From contig CM060733.1 of NCBI GenBank assembly GCA_030704615.1, forward strand, positions 75,370,907-75,434,906: a stretch of 64,000 nucleotides of DNA. Reading direction: 5' to 3'. Of the stretch, positions 54,636 to 64,000 are shown one piece after another. The notes beneath the pieces are model-generated. The model was not told where the DNA came from, did not search any database, and saw nothing but the letters and a program-made list of their open reading frames with translations. Positions within the stretch are counted from its first letter, which is position 1. Each line of letters opens with the position of its first letter. The position numbers and the translations under genes were made by a program. This DNA is from Takakia lepidozioides (lineage: Eukaryota > Streptophyta > Takakiopsida > Takakiales > Takakiaceae).

Positions 54636-55309
54636 GTGACGGCCTCCTCTGGAGGTCAAAGAAAGTTAATCATTCTGAGTGTTGTTGGTTTATTGTATAA
54701 ACCCAAGCCTGTTGGATCACAGAGGTTCTTTGAACATTTCCCTCGTGCCAAAATTCCCTACGATTGGGACAATGTCGTTCCTCGTCCGGGTCTTCTGGAA
54801 TTTCTTGAACTTGTGTTCAACCATTACCATCTGGGTATCTGGTCCTGTGGAGTTTAGCATATGGTTGAGGCTCTTCTGGCATATCTTCTCCCAAAGGATA
54901 TGGTCAGGAAATTTTGCTTTATCTGGTGTCGGGATACTTGCACCAAGCTCCTGCCTACATTGCCTCAACACAGCGGTTCTATATTAAAGACATTGTTGGT
55001 CTTTGGGAACACTTCGGGAGAAGTTCTAAGCCCTACGGCCTAAAATGCCAAACGCTTTTGATTGATGATGAGCCCATCAAAGCCCCGAGGAACCATTTGA
55101 ACACTGGTTTTTACCCGAGATCCTTTGATGGCACTCTAACGCCAATCGTCAAGGAGGGACGGGATTCTTTTGTTGAGGATCTTGTTGAGGCTTTATGGCC
55201 ATTCCTTTCTGGCATGATGTCATCTCCGACAGTTCAAGAATACATGGAGGAGAAATACTGGAAGTGCGCAAATGTTCAAATGTCTGTCGATAGCTCTCAT
55301 CCTGATTAG
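54636..55309 (+). pseudogene. FCP1/NIF-type HAD phosphatase domain, broken
   Basis: It matches the order of the FCP1 homology domain found in CTD-type phosphatases: 'RKLIILSVVGLLYKPK', 'VPRPGLLEFLELVFNHYHLG', 'IWSCGV', 'RFYIKDIVGLWEHFG', then 'CQTLLIDDEPIKAPRNHLNT'. The nucleophile motif D-x-D/N-G is changed to S-V-V-G, so the catalytic Asp is missing. There is an in-frame TAG at 54855-54857 and a frameshift near 54945. The C-terminal part (54914-55309) is open to a stop at 55307-55309. Known proteins of this type dephosphorylate serine residues of nuclear proteins; this copy cannot. Confidence 0.75.
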
Positions 55310-55531
55310 ATTTGGCTAGCGAGATATGCAAATCCCCTAGGGATTACTGACCCTTGTGTGTTTTCAAGTATGTTTCCCCCTCTTTGCTTTCAACTTCTTC
55401 TTTTTATGTCAACAGATGTGTCTTAGAGTAGTAGGTTAAGAGGTTAGAAGGGTCAGTAAGCACGGGAGGTCTCCCGTCCCTGCTGCACACCATGAATCTG
55501 AAAAGTCTACTGATTTGTCTCATGGATTGGT

Positions 55532-55792
55532 TTGTGTATTCCAGTCAAGGCCAAGCGTCGGATGAAGTCAACATCCGACAAGAAGAAGGATGGACATACC
55601 AAACCAACTGGCCAGGAGGGTCTCTGGAGGTATATGAGTATTTCTGAGGAGGAGATCTGCTGGCGAGGACAGCGCCCTCAAACAGATGCACGACAACGGA
55701 ATGTCCATGTGGGGAGATATGGGATGAGAGTAGAATCCGCTACCCATTCTTACAAGTCGGATGACAATCTTCCACCAGTTGGGATATTGTAG
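55532..55792 (+). CDS. unrecognised basic ORF
   Basis: Contains 'VKAKRRMKSTSDKKKDGHTK' and 'WRYMSISEEEICWRGQRPQT', ending at 55790-55792. A 'ttccag' acceptor precedes 'tcaaggccaagcg', so it may be a last exon of the 53-55 kb gene. Its KRRMK motif resembles that of the exon at about 54113. No domain was recognised. Confidence 0.35.
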   Translation: MCIPVKAKRRMKSTSDKKKDGHTKPTGQEGLWRYMSISEEEICWRGQRPQTDARQRNVHVGRYGMRVESATHSYKSDDNLPPVGIL

Positions 55793-55831
55793 ATAATATA
55801 CATTGACAATGACGCTATTCTCTAAGCGCAA

Positions 55832-57009
55832 ATTATGAATACAAATGGTTCATAGTTTTTTATTCATTTCATGTCAGAGCGATGGACATCATGGCTGTGC
55901 TCTGTGTTCTCTATGTACTCTTTGTTCGGTTTTGGAATTCATTACTCATGTTGTTATGACAGGTATCATCACGGGAGATCTCTCCTACCTGACTATGTGC
56001 ATGTTTTGGTTTTGTCATCACACACGTCAGACTCTTGTAGACTAGAGAGCGTGAGTAAGGACGGGAGACCTCCCGTCCTCTGTGCCTTTCTATGTGTGCT
56101 TGTTCCTGTCAGACACCTCAATCTTGGGTGGCTTTGGGGGGTTGTTGTAACTTGTGCATGTTTCCATCTCAATTTAATTTGACTACTGCTGATGTTTAGC
56201 TTGGGAGGCGAGACCTCCCGTCCGTCCTGGTTCGCATGTTTTTTGTACGTGGAGCTATGACTTGCATGAATGAGACATAATCGGAACGGCCATGCCATCT
56301 GGGAATCCGCAAGGTGGTTCTTATTTTATGGATGACGTTGTGGAGGAACCGGTCTGAGACTCGAGGACAATGATAGATAGAGATAGACAGTCATGTCGAA
56401 GGGCTGATGCAGTGGAGCCGAACTGTTCGAATGAATTGGCTTCTATAGAGACGTTCACGATTGGTTTGCGTCGAAGACTATGGTTTTGGGTCCTATAGGA
56501 TGGTGATGGTTGATTAGTGCCCATAGCCAGGGACCTCAATGGCTGTACAAATTACTCTGGACATTTTGGGACGTATCTCGACGGGATGTCTTTCTATCTT
56601 ACTATGTTCTAATCATAGATCGGGAGATCTCCCTTGCCTCAGTGGACATGTCGAACTTGGGACAACAGTCATAATTCTCTTGTACTTCTAGAGTGATAAT
56701 GTTTGGCATTTTTTTGTAGGCTAATATTAAAAAACTGCAGCAACTGTGATGGACAGGAGGTCTCCCGTGCTGCCCGTGAAACAGTCCAAAACTAGGATTT
56801 CAACTCAGATTAGGGATGTGATCAGGGTATGGATTCTCTGTGAACAGCAATATTTACTAAACATCTACAATAAACTTAATAAAATCATTTAAATTTGTTT
56901 TCATAGTGAATATATATTCATTTTAAATAAATAAATAAATCAATATATATATGTTATTCCTGGACTTTGGAAAGTCTAGATTTACTTAAAATCCAGTTTA
57001 ATCTGGAGC
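55832..57009. other. non-coding sequence with scattered palindromes
   Basis: No gene is supported. It holds the last five GACGGGAG palindromes and an AT-rich run with short ATAA repeats near 56920-56960. Confidence 0.5.
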
Positions 57010-57430
57010 TTGAAGTCCGGCCCTCTTGGATGAATCTGGACCCACACTATATCCCTGCTCCTTCAGCTATCCTTGCCTGGCTGCTAGCACTTGACAATGA
57101 CAGCCTAGATTTGTTCTAGGAAACACCCAACTCAACTTATCACACTAGTTCACTATGGTCAATTGCATCTGCTACTCTTTGTAATCCAACAGGCATTCAC
57201 CTTTTTGCCTCGATTGTCCCACCAATGACTGGGGTCAGAAAAGTATTTATTCCATAGCTTCTCCTCGTCTCAGCTGTTACTTGTTTCTGGATACTTTCCT
57301 GTTGTCACATTAGCAGTACCATGTCAAAGTCACTCCAAACTATCAAAGGTTCACTCAACCAGCTAACTTGCGGAATTCAACATGAAAATTTAGGGCTGAT
57401 TCTGATAAGAGGGAAAAACAGGGTGAAGCC
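57010..57430 (+). repeat. direct repeat flanking PPR pseudogene, copy 1
   Basis: Contains 'ggcattcacctttttgcctc', 'ctggggtcagaaaagtattta' and 'ggatactttcctgttgtcac', shared with 58800-59100 and, more weakly, 59195-59575. Confidence 0.8.
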
Positions 57431-58812
57431 ATCATTTGCTTTTAGGTCTCCAAAGCCCCATCCGACAGCCCTGCTTTGCACACCCTGCAAGCATCGCGTT
57501 CCACGACACCACATCTCATTCAGCCATAGTGTTGAACACTCCCTTGGCATCTTAATGCTACCACATTTGGCATACATGGCCACCAGAGCAGTGTTCAGGA
57601 TGACATCTGGTACAATTGCAGATTTGATCATGTCACCAGGGATCTCTTTGCCCTTTTCCAGGGCTACCAGACGCACTGCAAACGCACACAAACCTGTCCA
57701 CCAGGGTATTGTTCAGATTGACATTTGGTACAGTTCCAGCTCTAACGATGTCGCCATGTACCTCTTTCCCTTTTCCAGAGCTGCCAGGGCAATGTTCATA
57801 ATGACATTTGGTACAATTCCAGCTTTGAAGATGTCGCCATGGACCTCTTTCCCCTTTTTCAAAGCTGCCAGGGCAGTGTTCATAATGACATTTGGTACAA
57901 TTCCAGCTTTGACGATATCCCCATGCCCCTCTTTGCCCTTCTCCAGGGCTGCCAGGCTTGCACAAGCATTGAAAATGCACACAAACATGATGTGGCCGGG
58001 CTTCGCCCCTTCCCCCATCATTTGCTCATAGGTCTCCAAAGCCTCCATCCCACGTCCCTGCTGTGTATACCTTGCAAGCATTGCACTCCACGACACCACA
58101 TCTCGTTCAGCCATAGTGTTGAACACTCCCTTTTGCATCCTCGATGCACCCACATTTTGCAAACCTGTCCACCAGGGTCTTGTTCAGAATGACATTTGGT
58201 ACAATTCCAGCTTTGATGATATCCCCATGCACCTCTTTCCCCTTCTCTAGGGCTGCCAGGCTTGCTCAAGCATTGCAAATGCACACAAGCATGATGTGGC
58301 CAGGCTTCACCCCTTCCCCCATCATTTGCTCATAGGTCTCCAAAGCCTCCATCCCACGTCCCTGTTGTGCGTATCCTGCAAACATCGCACTCCACGACAC
58401 CACATCTCGTTCAGCCATAGTGTTGAACACTCCCTTGGCATCCTTGATGCACCCACATTTGGCATACATGTCCACCAGGGCAGGGGCAGTGCTCAGAATG
58501 ACATCTGGTAATCTGACAGACATTCACCTTTTAGAATTGTTCCAGCAAACACCCCAACCCTACTGACTTAGAGGCTGTAGTGTCCAAAGCCATGTCCGTT
58601 TCCAGAAAATTGTCTGATGAAAATGAAGTTAGGCAGAAAACTTCCCTGGACTTGTTTTCAGTCTGTGACATGGGGGAGGACATCATGGATGACCTCAAGG
58701 GTCTACCCACTCTCGACACCAGACTGAAATTTAAACACATGGCATGAATCCTACCTTTGAATAGCAAACAGAAGCAGAGAGGAAAAGGAGAGTGCAATTG
58801 CACCCAACTCAA
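57377..58812 (-). pseudogene. PPR protein pseudogene
   Basis: Minus-strand pentatricopeptide repeats of the plant PLS type. The sequence 'LVDMYAKCGCIKDAKGVFNT', 'AERDVVSWSAMFAGYAQQGR' and 'GMEALETYEQMMGEGVKPGH' appears at 58523-58270 and again at 58162-57960. A segment encoding 'LAALEKGKEVHGDI' with 'KAGIVPNVIMN' is tandemly repeated, with copies starting near 58190, 57890, 57800, 57715 and 57600. Several frameshifts and a TGA-type break near 58266 disrupt it. 58812-58531 may be the N-terminal region. Such proteins normally bind organelle RNA for editing or processing. No E or DYW domain is seen. Confidence 0.8.
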
Positions 58813-59100
58813 CTTATCACACTAGTTCCTATGGTCAATTGCATCTGCTACTCTCTGTAATCTGACAGGCATTCACATTTTTGCCTCGGTTGTCCCACCA
58901 TTTACTGGGGTCAGAAAAGTATTCATCCCACAACTTCTCCTCATATCTGTTACCTGTTTTTGGATACTTTCCTGTTGTCACATTGGCAGTATCATGTCAA
59001 AGTCACTCCAAACAAGATTCACTCAACCAGCTAACTTGCAGAATTCAACATGGAAATTTAGGGCCGATTCTGATAAAAAGGAAAAACAGGGTGAAATGTG
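58800..59100 (+). repeat. direct repeat flanking PPR pseudogene, copy 2
   Basis: Matches 57120-57424 closely ('aactcaacttatcacactag', 'ccagctaacttg', 'ggaaaaacagggtgaa'). Confidence 0.8.
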
Positions 59101-59194
59101 TTGAAGAAGGTGCCTTCATTAGCAGTGCTTGATTTATCCATTATGTCGCTACTGCTGCGGCTTCCAGTTGACCATGTGTTTCTTGTAGCTATCC

Positions 59195-59575
59195 TTCCAC
59201 TCATAGGTAATCTCGAGCTTGAAATCCGGGCCTCTTGAATGAATCTGGATCCACAATCTATCCCTACACTCCTTCAACTATCCATGCATGTGTACAAATC
59301 GTGAATATATCCCACGCCTTGCTGCAGCTAGCAGCTGACACTGACGCCCTAACCCTACCTACAGTAATATGTCAAAATCACCCCAAAACCACCATAGATC
59401 CACCAACAACTTCTCCTTATCTACGTTATCTGTTTCTGGATACTTTCTTGCTGCTACATCGGCAGTAACTTGACAAAGTCACTCCTAACCACCACAGATC
59501 CACCCAACGAGCTAACTTACAGAATTCAATATGCATCTCAGGGCCGAGTCTGATGAGAGGGTAAAATAGACAGAA
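59195..59575 (+). repeat. diverged third copy of the flanking repeat
   Basis: Shares 'aatctcgagcttgaaatccgg', 'ctcttgaatgaatctgga', 'tctggatactttcttgctgc' and 'ccaacgagctaactta' with the other two copies, in the same order. Confidence 0.65.
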
Positions 59576-59579
59576 ATAG

Positions 59580-61545
59580 GTTGAAGAAGAAGGTGCCCTC
59601 ACCACATTGTCGACCTTGACCTTTGTGTCATGACCCATGGAGGATTTGACCGACCATCAACCCAAAATGACCTCTTATGTGTGCTACTTGTGTCTATAGT
59701 CAGGTAATGTCAGATTGGTCCATGAGAACCACCACGGTGCAGCTGAGTGAGCAGAGATGGGGGCTGCTATTTCATGAGCCATGAGCGGCATGAGCCATGA
59801 GCAGAGTCGTAAGTGTCGAAAAAAACATGAGTAGGACTATTTTCCGGAAATGAGTGTCCGCGGGAATAGGGTTTAGGGTGTCACGGTCATAGGGGGAGAA
59901 GGACCTCCCGATGAAGGAGGTTCGGCAATGTTTTTCTTTGAACTCTACTACTTGTCCCATTGTCCATAAACTATATCTAGTATTGCCCGTTGGCCTCATA
60001 TCCACATTTGGATATCCCTTGGTTCGGGAAGCCTGTGCAGTGCTGCTAGCTCAGGATCTACATCCTCTAGTGTGTGTTCTACTGGCTGATTCCTAAGTTC
60101 AGATTCGTTGTCTGAAATGGACTGATCGGACATGACTGGTGTGGTTTATAGCATCATGACCAGCATCAATCCAAGTGTTTTGGTCATGACATAGGATCCA
60201 GGCCTTTGCATAAGTCAATCCACCAGTGTGCACAATACGAATCGCTATATCTCCTGACATATAGTAAAAAGACAGCGGATTCAAACCTCAAGTGAGATGC
60301 AACCAAAGCTTTCTATACGTAAAACCAAGTCACTTATGTCTTGCCCTTGAGTTGTATGGTTAGAATGTGCATCCATTGTGCTACCAAATCGCCAGCTCTC
60401 TCTTGCGCCGGCTTGAACTTGAAATGGCCGCGATCAGCAACTCTGATACCAAAAATGGGGGCCTTGTTTCACCACCCGGGGTAAATCTATCCGTTCCCTC
60501 TTGATCAGACAACCTGTCAGTCCAGTTTCGATGCTACATGAGCCGCAGCGGAAGCAGGAAAACATCATGACACCTAGACCAGACTGTTATGCTACTTGTT
60601 CGTTTGTTTGACATCATGTCACCATCCTGTCTTTGGTATGACAAATGCTCAGAAAAGATATCTTGACCCCTTGTAGGGCGTCTGCCTGCAGCACCCGCAC
60701 TCTGTTATCTCGTTTGCATGGTTCACCATGTGCACGGGTAGTCACTTAACTCACATTCTATCCATCCTTCCTGGCAGTGATCCTTGGCTACTTTGCTTAC
60801 TTGCACGATCTATCCCTCAACGCATACTACCCAACTTTCTATTTCCATCTTTCATCTCGATCTGGCGTTTACAGGGCCTACCCAGATCAGTTCTACTTGC
60901 GATCCCGCCGAGCTACCCTCATCTGATCTCTTTGATGTGTACCTTTTCTCTATCCGTGACTATCTCGTGACAACTGCATGGTATCCTGGCGTAATCTCTC
61001 ACAATGATTGTTCTCTCGACACTTGTTGTAGCTCAAACGTTTTCCAGTGTTACTTTCTTGATCGTCTATTTCAACAGTACATGCTCTTCTTTGTAAATCC
61101 AATCTATCTCCTTTATATCACACGGCTCACTATCATGGCCGCTTAGCATCAACATGATCTGTACACTGTACACCCATCTCACTTTAATCACTTTGCTAAA
61201 CCTACTCAGTCTAATCCATGTTTCTTTTGTTCTGTCTCCATCACCTATCCCAAACTTAAAAGTGAAACTTAAGTTCAAAGTGAATCGTCTCTCTTGGAAT
61301 GATCTCCGTCTGCTACCTTGTACCCTACAACAGTCCGTGGAATCGCTTCACTCCCCAAGTTCCTACTTTCTAATCACCGCCCCAACATCTACTAATCAGC
61401 TAAGCCTTCCCAGTTCGTGCCTGCTGACTAAGTTATGGACATGTGGCCCTGATCCACGTCTTGATAAGATCTTACGAGCCCAAAACTTAATTACATGGTT
61501 CGCTTAGTCATGCGCCTTAGTGTCACAAGACGGCGTCCCCTCGTC
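59580..61545. other. unassigned sequence, no supported gene
   Basis: Short open frames exist but none has a recognisable feature. 60441-60453 holds 'aactctgatacca', the complement of a Ty1/copia-type initiator-Met primer site, without a recognisable LTR beside it. Confidence 0.4.
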
Positions 61546-61629
61546 CGTTGATTAGTGTTAGATCAATGGTTTGCATGCTACCAAATTGTGTTCATCCACC
61601 CTGCTCATCCGCTGTTCATCATGTGGCTT

Positions 61630-61840
61630 CGTGGGATCCATTCTCGTGGGATCCATTTGAGAATTTGGCCGCGCTATGGGATCAAGAACCGGGAAAGTCA
61701 TTTGCGCAGGATGTCCGTGCTGTTGCTTGCATTCGTGTAGACTGGAAAGAGACTGAAGACGCCCGTGTCTTCGTGCCGATCTGCATGGCATGTCAAAACA
61801 TGAAGTGAAAGTGTCGGTGGAAGATGACTACACTAGAGCC
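61630..61840 (+). pseudogene. small heat-shock protein (HSP20) fragment
   Basis: The frame reads 'WDPFSWDPFENLAALWDQEP', then 'SFAQDVRAVACIRVDWKETE' and 'DARVF', the N-terminal region and the start of the alpha-crystallin domain of class I cytosolic small heat-shock proteins. One missing base at about 61775 moves the continuation ('DLHGMSKHEVKVSVEDDY') to another frame, and homology stops near 61840. A 15 bp duplication ('cgtgggatccatt' twice, 61630-61660) accounts for the doubled WDPF. Only about a third of the protein is present. Confidence 0.7.
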
Positions 61841-61844
61841 CCTA

Positions 61845-62230
61845 AACAAACTCTCTCTCTCACCCATCGAGTATCCAAAGATTTGCACGATGGAATGTTA
61901 TGCCTATAAAGCTGTACTGGATTGATCTCCCGGCCACGACGCCCAAAAACAGTTGGGAATGATCATCATGTTGCTCTATCATTCTCAGTTCTGACTGATC
62001 TTAGCTACATGCATGCTTGTCCCAGTCATGAGCCCTCCAGGCTCCAGCACATCTAAACTTGTCTCCAAAGTCCCTGCTATCCCTCCCTCTAGAGCAAACA
62101 AGTGTGCAAGTATCAAGAAACCCTAAGGTAGAAGTGAGGAAAGTAGCTGGATGCCTTCGAATCCTCCGGAGTTATGGTAAGAATGGAGCAGTAAGGAGCA
62201 GCGTCTTCGAGAAGCCTTTCATGGAAAGCG
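61845..62230. other. unassigned sequence
   Basis: No gene seen; it contains a short CT run at about 61851-61862. Confidence 0.4.
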
Positions 62231-64000
62231 ATGGCCGATAGCGGGCGGCTAGAGGCGGTAGACACCCCAACCGTGGGTCTAAATGGGACACAACAGCTGT
62301 GCAGGCTGGTGCCGGGCCCGCCCACTCCTCACACACCAGCCTTCAGCGTCATAATGGTGGGCCCTTCTCTGCCACACAAGGTAACCCTAGATGCCAGGGT
62401 GGTCAGCCCCCTTACACTAGGCACATCCGCCAGAGCCATGGTACAGCCAGGGGCAATATTGGTGGTGGGCCCTGTCCCTCCTTTCAAGACAATCCTAGGA
62501 GCAGTAGAAATGGGGCCAAGAGTAGTGCTACACCCTCCCTCTCCGGTCACAACAGCCCTCATCCACGGAGGAGAGGAAGCGTTCCTGATGGTGAACCCTC
62601 CCACTCTACCCAAGGTCACAACTCTACAGGAATGATACCCGACAACCCCAAGCGAGGCACAACAACTCCAAATCAAGGGGCCAGTGCTCCTTCCCCAATT
62701 CGCCTTTCAGGTTCACGGCGGCCTCCCACAAAGCTTACCTCTCCACCTGGCTCGCCACCTCCTTCTAGACAGCGGACAGGTTCACCTGATCAGACCGCCT
62801 GTTCTTTTGCTCCATCTTATCTCCCACCACCAGCACCAAAAATTCTCCACCAGACCGAGTGCCTTGTCCAGGTTGTGGTCGGATGTTTGTCCGTATTAGG
62901 GGGCTTGCGCGTCATCGGCACACGTGTTCTACACTCAATCAGTCTTCTCCGGACAGTCATTTGCCTACCCCGTTAGTAGCTCCTTCTGCCCAGGCATGGC
63001 TTTGGATTGTGACCCTTGATGTTTTGGGAGCATTTCATTTGGGTTTGCCCCGTCCCCGGCTCTATACACGCATCCCAATGGCGCTTCGCAGAGAGGTACA
63101 ACATGCTTTTCGCTTACCCTTGGACCGCCTTGCTCGGGACCCCTATGACATTGTTGCTTGGCACCTTTTTCTGTTTTTTCCTCTACGGTGTCTAGTTTTT
63201 CCTCCACGTGAAACTCGAGAGACGCATGCCCGTCTTCGTAGATTTCTTTCTGGGGACTGGGAAACCTTTCAAGACGAACATTATCTACGTGCACAAGCAC
63301 TTGCGGCGCAAATAGCTCATGATAGCCCACACAGGCAACTCCATCCATCCACATGCGTCTTCGTCAGAGTCTTATGCTAGGCCAGGCATGAGAGTATTCC
63401 CGTGCAGCTCGAGCTCTTGCTCCTCTTACCCCTGCACCGCCTTCGGCTGATACTGTCACAGCTTTGGAGAATCTCTACCCTGGTGCGGACGACATCCTTC
63501 CTTCCTTTGTGGAGGACTTTGAACCTGATGAGGACCTTCAATTGGATCACGATACTTTCATACAAGCATTCACTCGTAGCCCTCACCTTGCAACAGCCGG
63601 TCCGTCTGGTTTGGTGTATGAACACCTCCGTGACTGTCTCAATCCACATGACTCTGCTAGTGGCTTTTCCCAGCTGTTCCAAGTTTGCTCTTTCATTGCG
63701 ATGGGACATATACCTACCCCAGTAGCACGTTTGCTTGGAGCAGCACGGCTCTTGGCCATGTCCAAGAACACAGGTGGGATTCGTCCTATTGCAGTGGGGG
63801 AGGTTCTGTATCGTTTGGTGAGCCGCTCTATCTGCATCCAGTTTCGAGAGGTCTTTTCTTCTCACTTTTCTCCACATCAGTTTGGGGTCGCTACTCCGGG
63901 AGGTTGTGAAGCGGTGGTGCATGGGATTCGGGCTTCCCTTGACCTTCATCCAGACTGGGTCGTCCTTTAGGTGGATGTGACCAACGCCTTCAACACGGTG
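62231..64000 (+). mobile_element. second non-LTR retrotransposon, 5' part, runs off window
   Basis: Three consecutive frames. The first is a Pro/Ser/Gly-rich N-terminal region (62299-62850). The second has a zinc finger, CPGCGRMFVRIRGLARHRHTC in pattern CX2CX12HX3C, at about 62861-62923 (62859-63380). The third is a reverse transcriptase start (63464-64000) with 'AGPSGLVYEHLRDCL', 'GGIRPIAVGEVLYRLVSRS' and 'QFGVATPGGCEAVVHGIR'. The first catalytic Asp is in 'VDVTNAFNTV', just after an in-frame TAG at 63967-63969. An N-terminal zinc finger with this RT order resembles R2-like and other site-specific non-LTR elements. The clade cannot be fixed from this half, and the catalytic YxDD would lie beyond 64000. 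Confidence 0.75.

Larger units (their letters stand above)
52563..56769. repeat. dispersed GACGGGAG..CTCCCGTC palindrome family
   Basis: The 18 bp palindrome GACGGGAGACCTCCCGTC or a close variant starts at 52563, 52589, 52935, 53246, 53271 (perfect), 53723, 54400, 55461, 55970, 56060, 56203, 56619 and 56752, 13 in 4.2 kb. Copies are isolated or in pairs, mostly in intron-like or intergenic sequence. The one at 53723 lies in a reading frame. They are absent from the rest of the window. Confidence 0.9.

Noticed and set aside
60280-60400. tRNA-like signals on the minus strand (box-A-like TAGCACAATGG and box-B-like GGTTTGAATCC)
   Set aside because: The boxes are about 95 bp apart and no SINE boundary or target duplication was found; too weak to call.
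60441-60453. Complement of a Ty1/copia-type initiator-Met primer site
   Set aside because: No LTR ending in CA sits beside it and no copia proteins are nearby.
60728-61507. Several 60-120 codon plus-strand ORFs
   Set aside because: Overlapping in different frames with no motif, biased composition or splice context to support coding.

Overview
This looks like nuclear DNA from a land plant with a large, repeat-rich genome. It contains nested plant-type Ty3/gypsy elements, LINEs, a tRNA-derived SINE, degenerate 'MYAKCG'-type PPR repeats and plausible GT-AG introns. The PPR style and repeat load would fit a fern, lycophyte or other non-seed plant, but the sequence does not settle this. No gene here is certainly intact and of clear host function; most recognisable genes are mobile-element genes or broken pieces of host genes.

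Layout. 1-1.1 kb is AT-rich with a degenerate ~90-120 bp tandem repeat. 1.1-3.86 kb is a 5'-truncated LINE on the minus strand. 3.86-20.8 kb is dominated by one Ty3/gypsy family. It comprises a plus-strand 3' fragment (F, 3.86-5.2 kb), a 0.5 kb cluster of short palindromes, a 192-codon unknown ORF, and minus-strand element A (about 6.86-20.79 kb). Element B (10114-19442) is inserted in A and is complete in layout, with two LTRs, PBS, polypurine tract and an ACTCC target duplication. 21-24 kb holds a copy of an unknown transposon-like gene split by a SINE, then a second cluster of a different palindrome. 24.06-28.5 kb holds two deleted members of the gypsy family facing each other (C and D). 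28.5-34.2 kb is a decayed multi-exon gene on the minus strand (X) with a ParB-like DGNH motif region and a methyltransferase-like region. Dense arrays of 22 bp GGCGCC-centred palindromes lie inside X and upstream of it. 35.35-46.34 kb is gypsy element E (minus), itself split by a 3.55 kb TG...CA insertion with a GAGTA target duplication. 46.3-48.85 kb is a second copy of the 5' part of X plus its arrays. 48.96-51.7 kb is a multi-exon gene ending in a SWIM-type zinc finger, followed by more GGCGCC palindromes. 52.5-56.8 kb carries a third, unrelated palindrome (GACGGGAG..CTCCCGTC), several exon-like ORFs and a broken FCP1-type phosphatase domain. 57-59.6 kb is a PPR pseudogene between direct repeats. 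61.5-61.8 kb is a small heat-shock protein fragment. 62.2-64 kb is the start of a second non-LTR element with a zinc finger and a reverse transcriptase that runs off the window.

How it fits together. The gypsy family carries an extra ORF before gag whose start codon lies in the LTR, so the primer-binding site is read as codons. Its pol C-terminus varies between copies. Separately, at least four non-LTR segments each carry their own private short palindrome repeated about ten times or more. One of these families surrounds a gene with ParB-like and methyltransferase-like signatures, and this is the most unusual feature of the window. Links between the palindromes and the proteins are inference.
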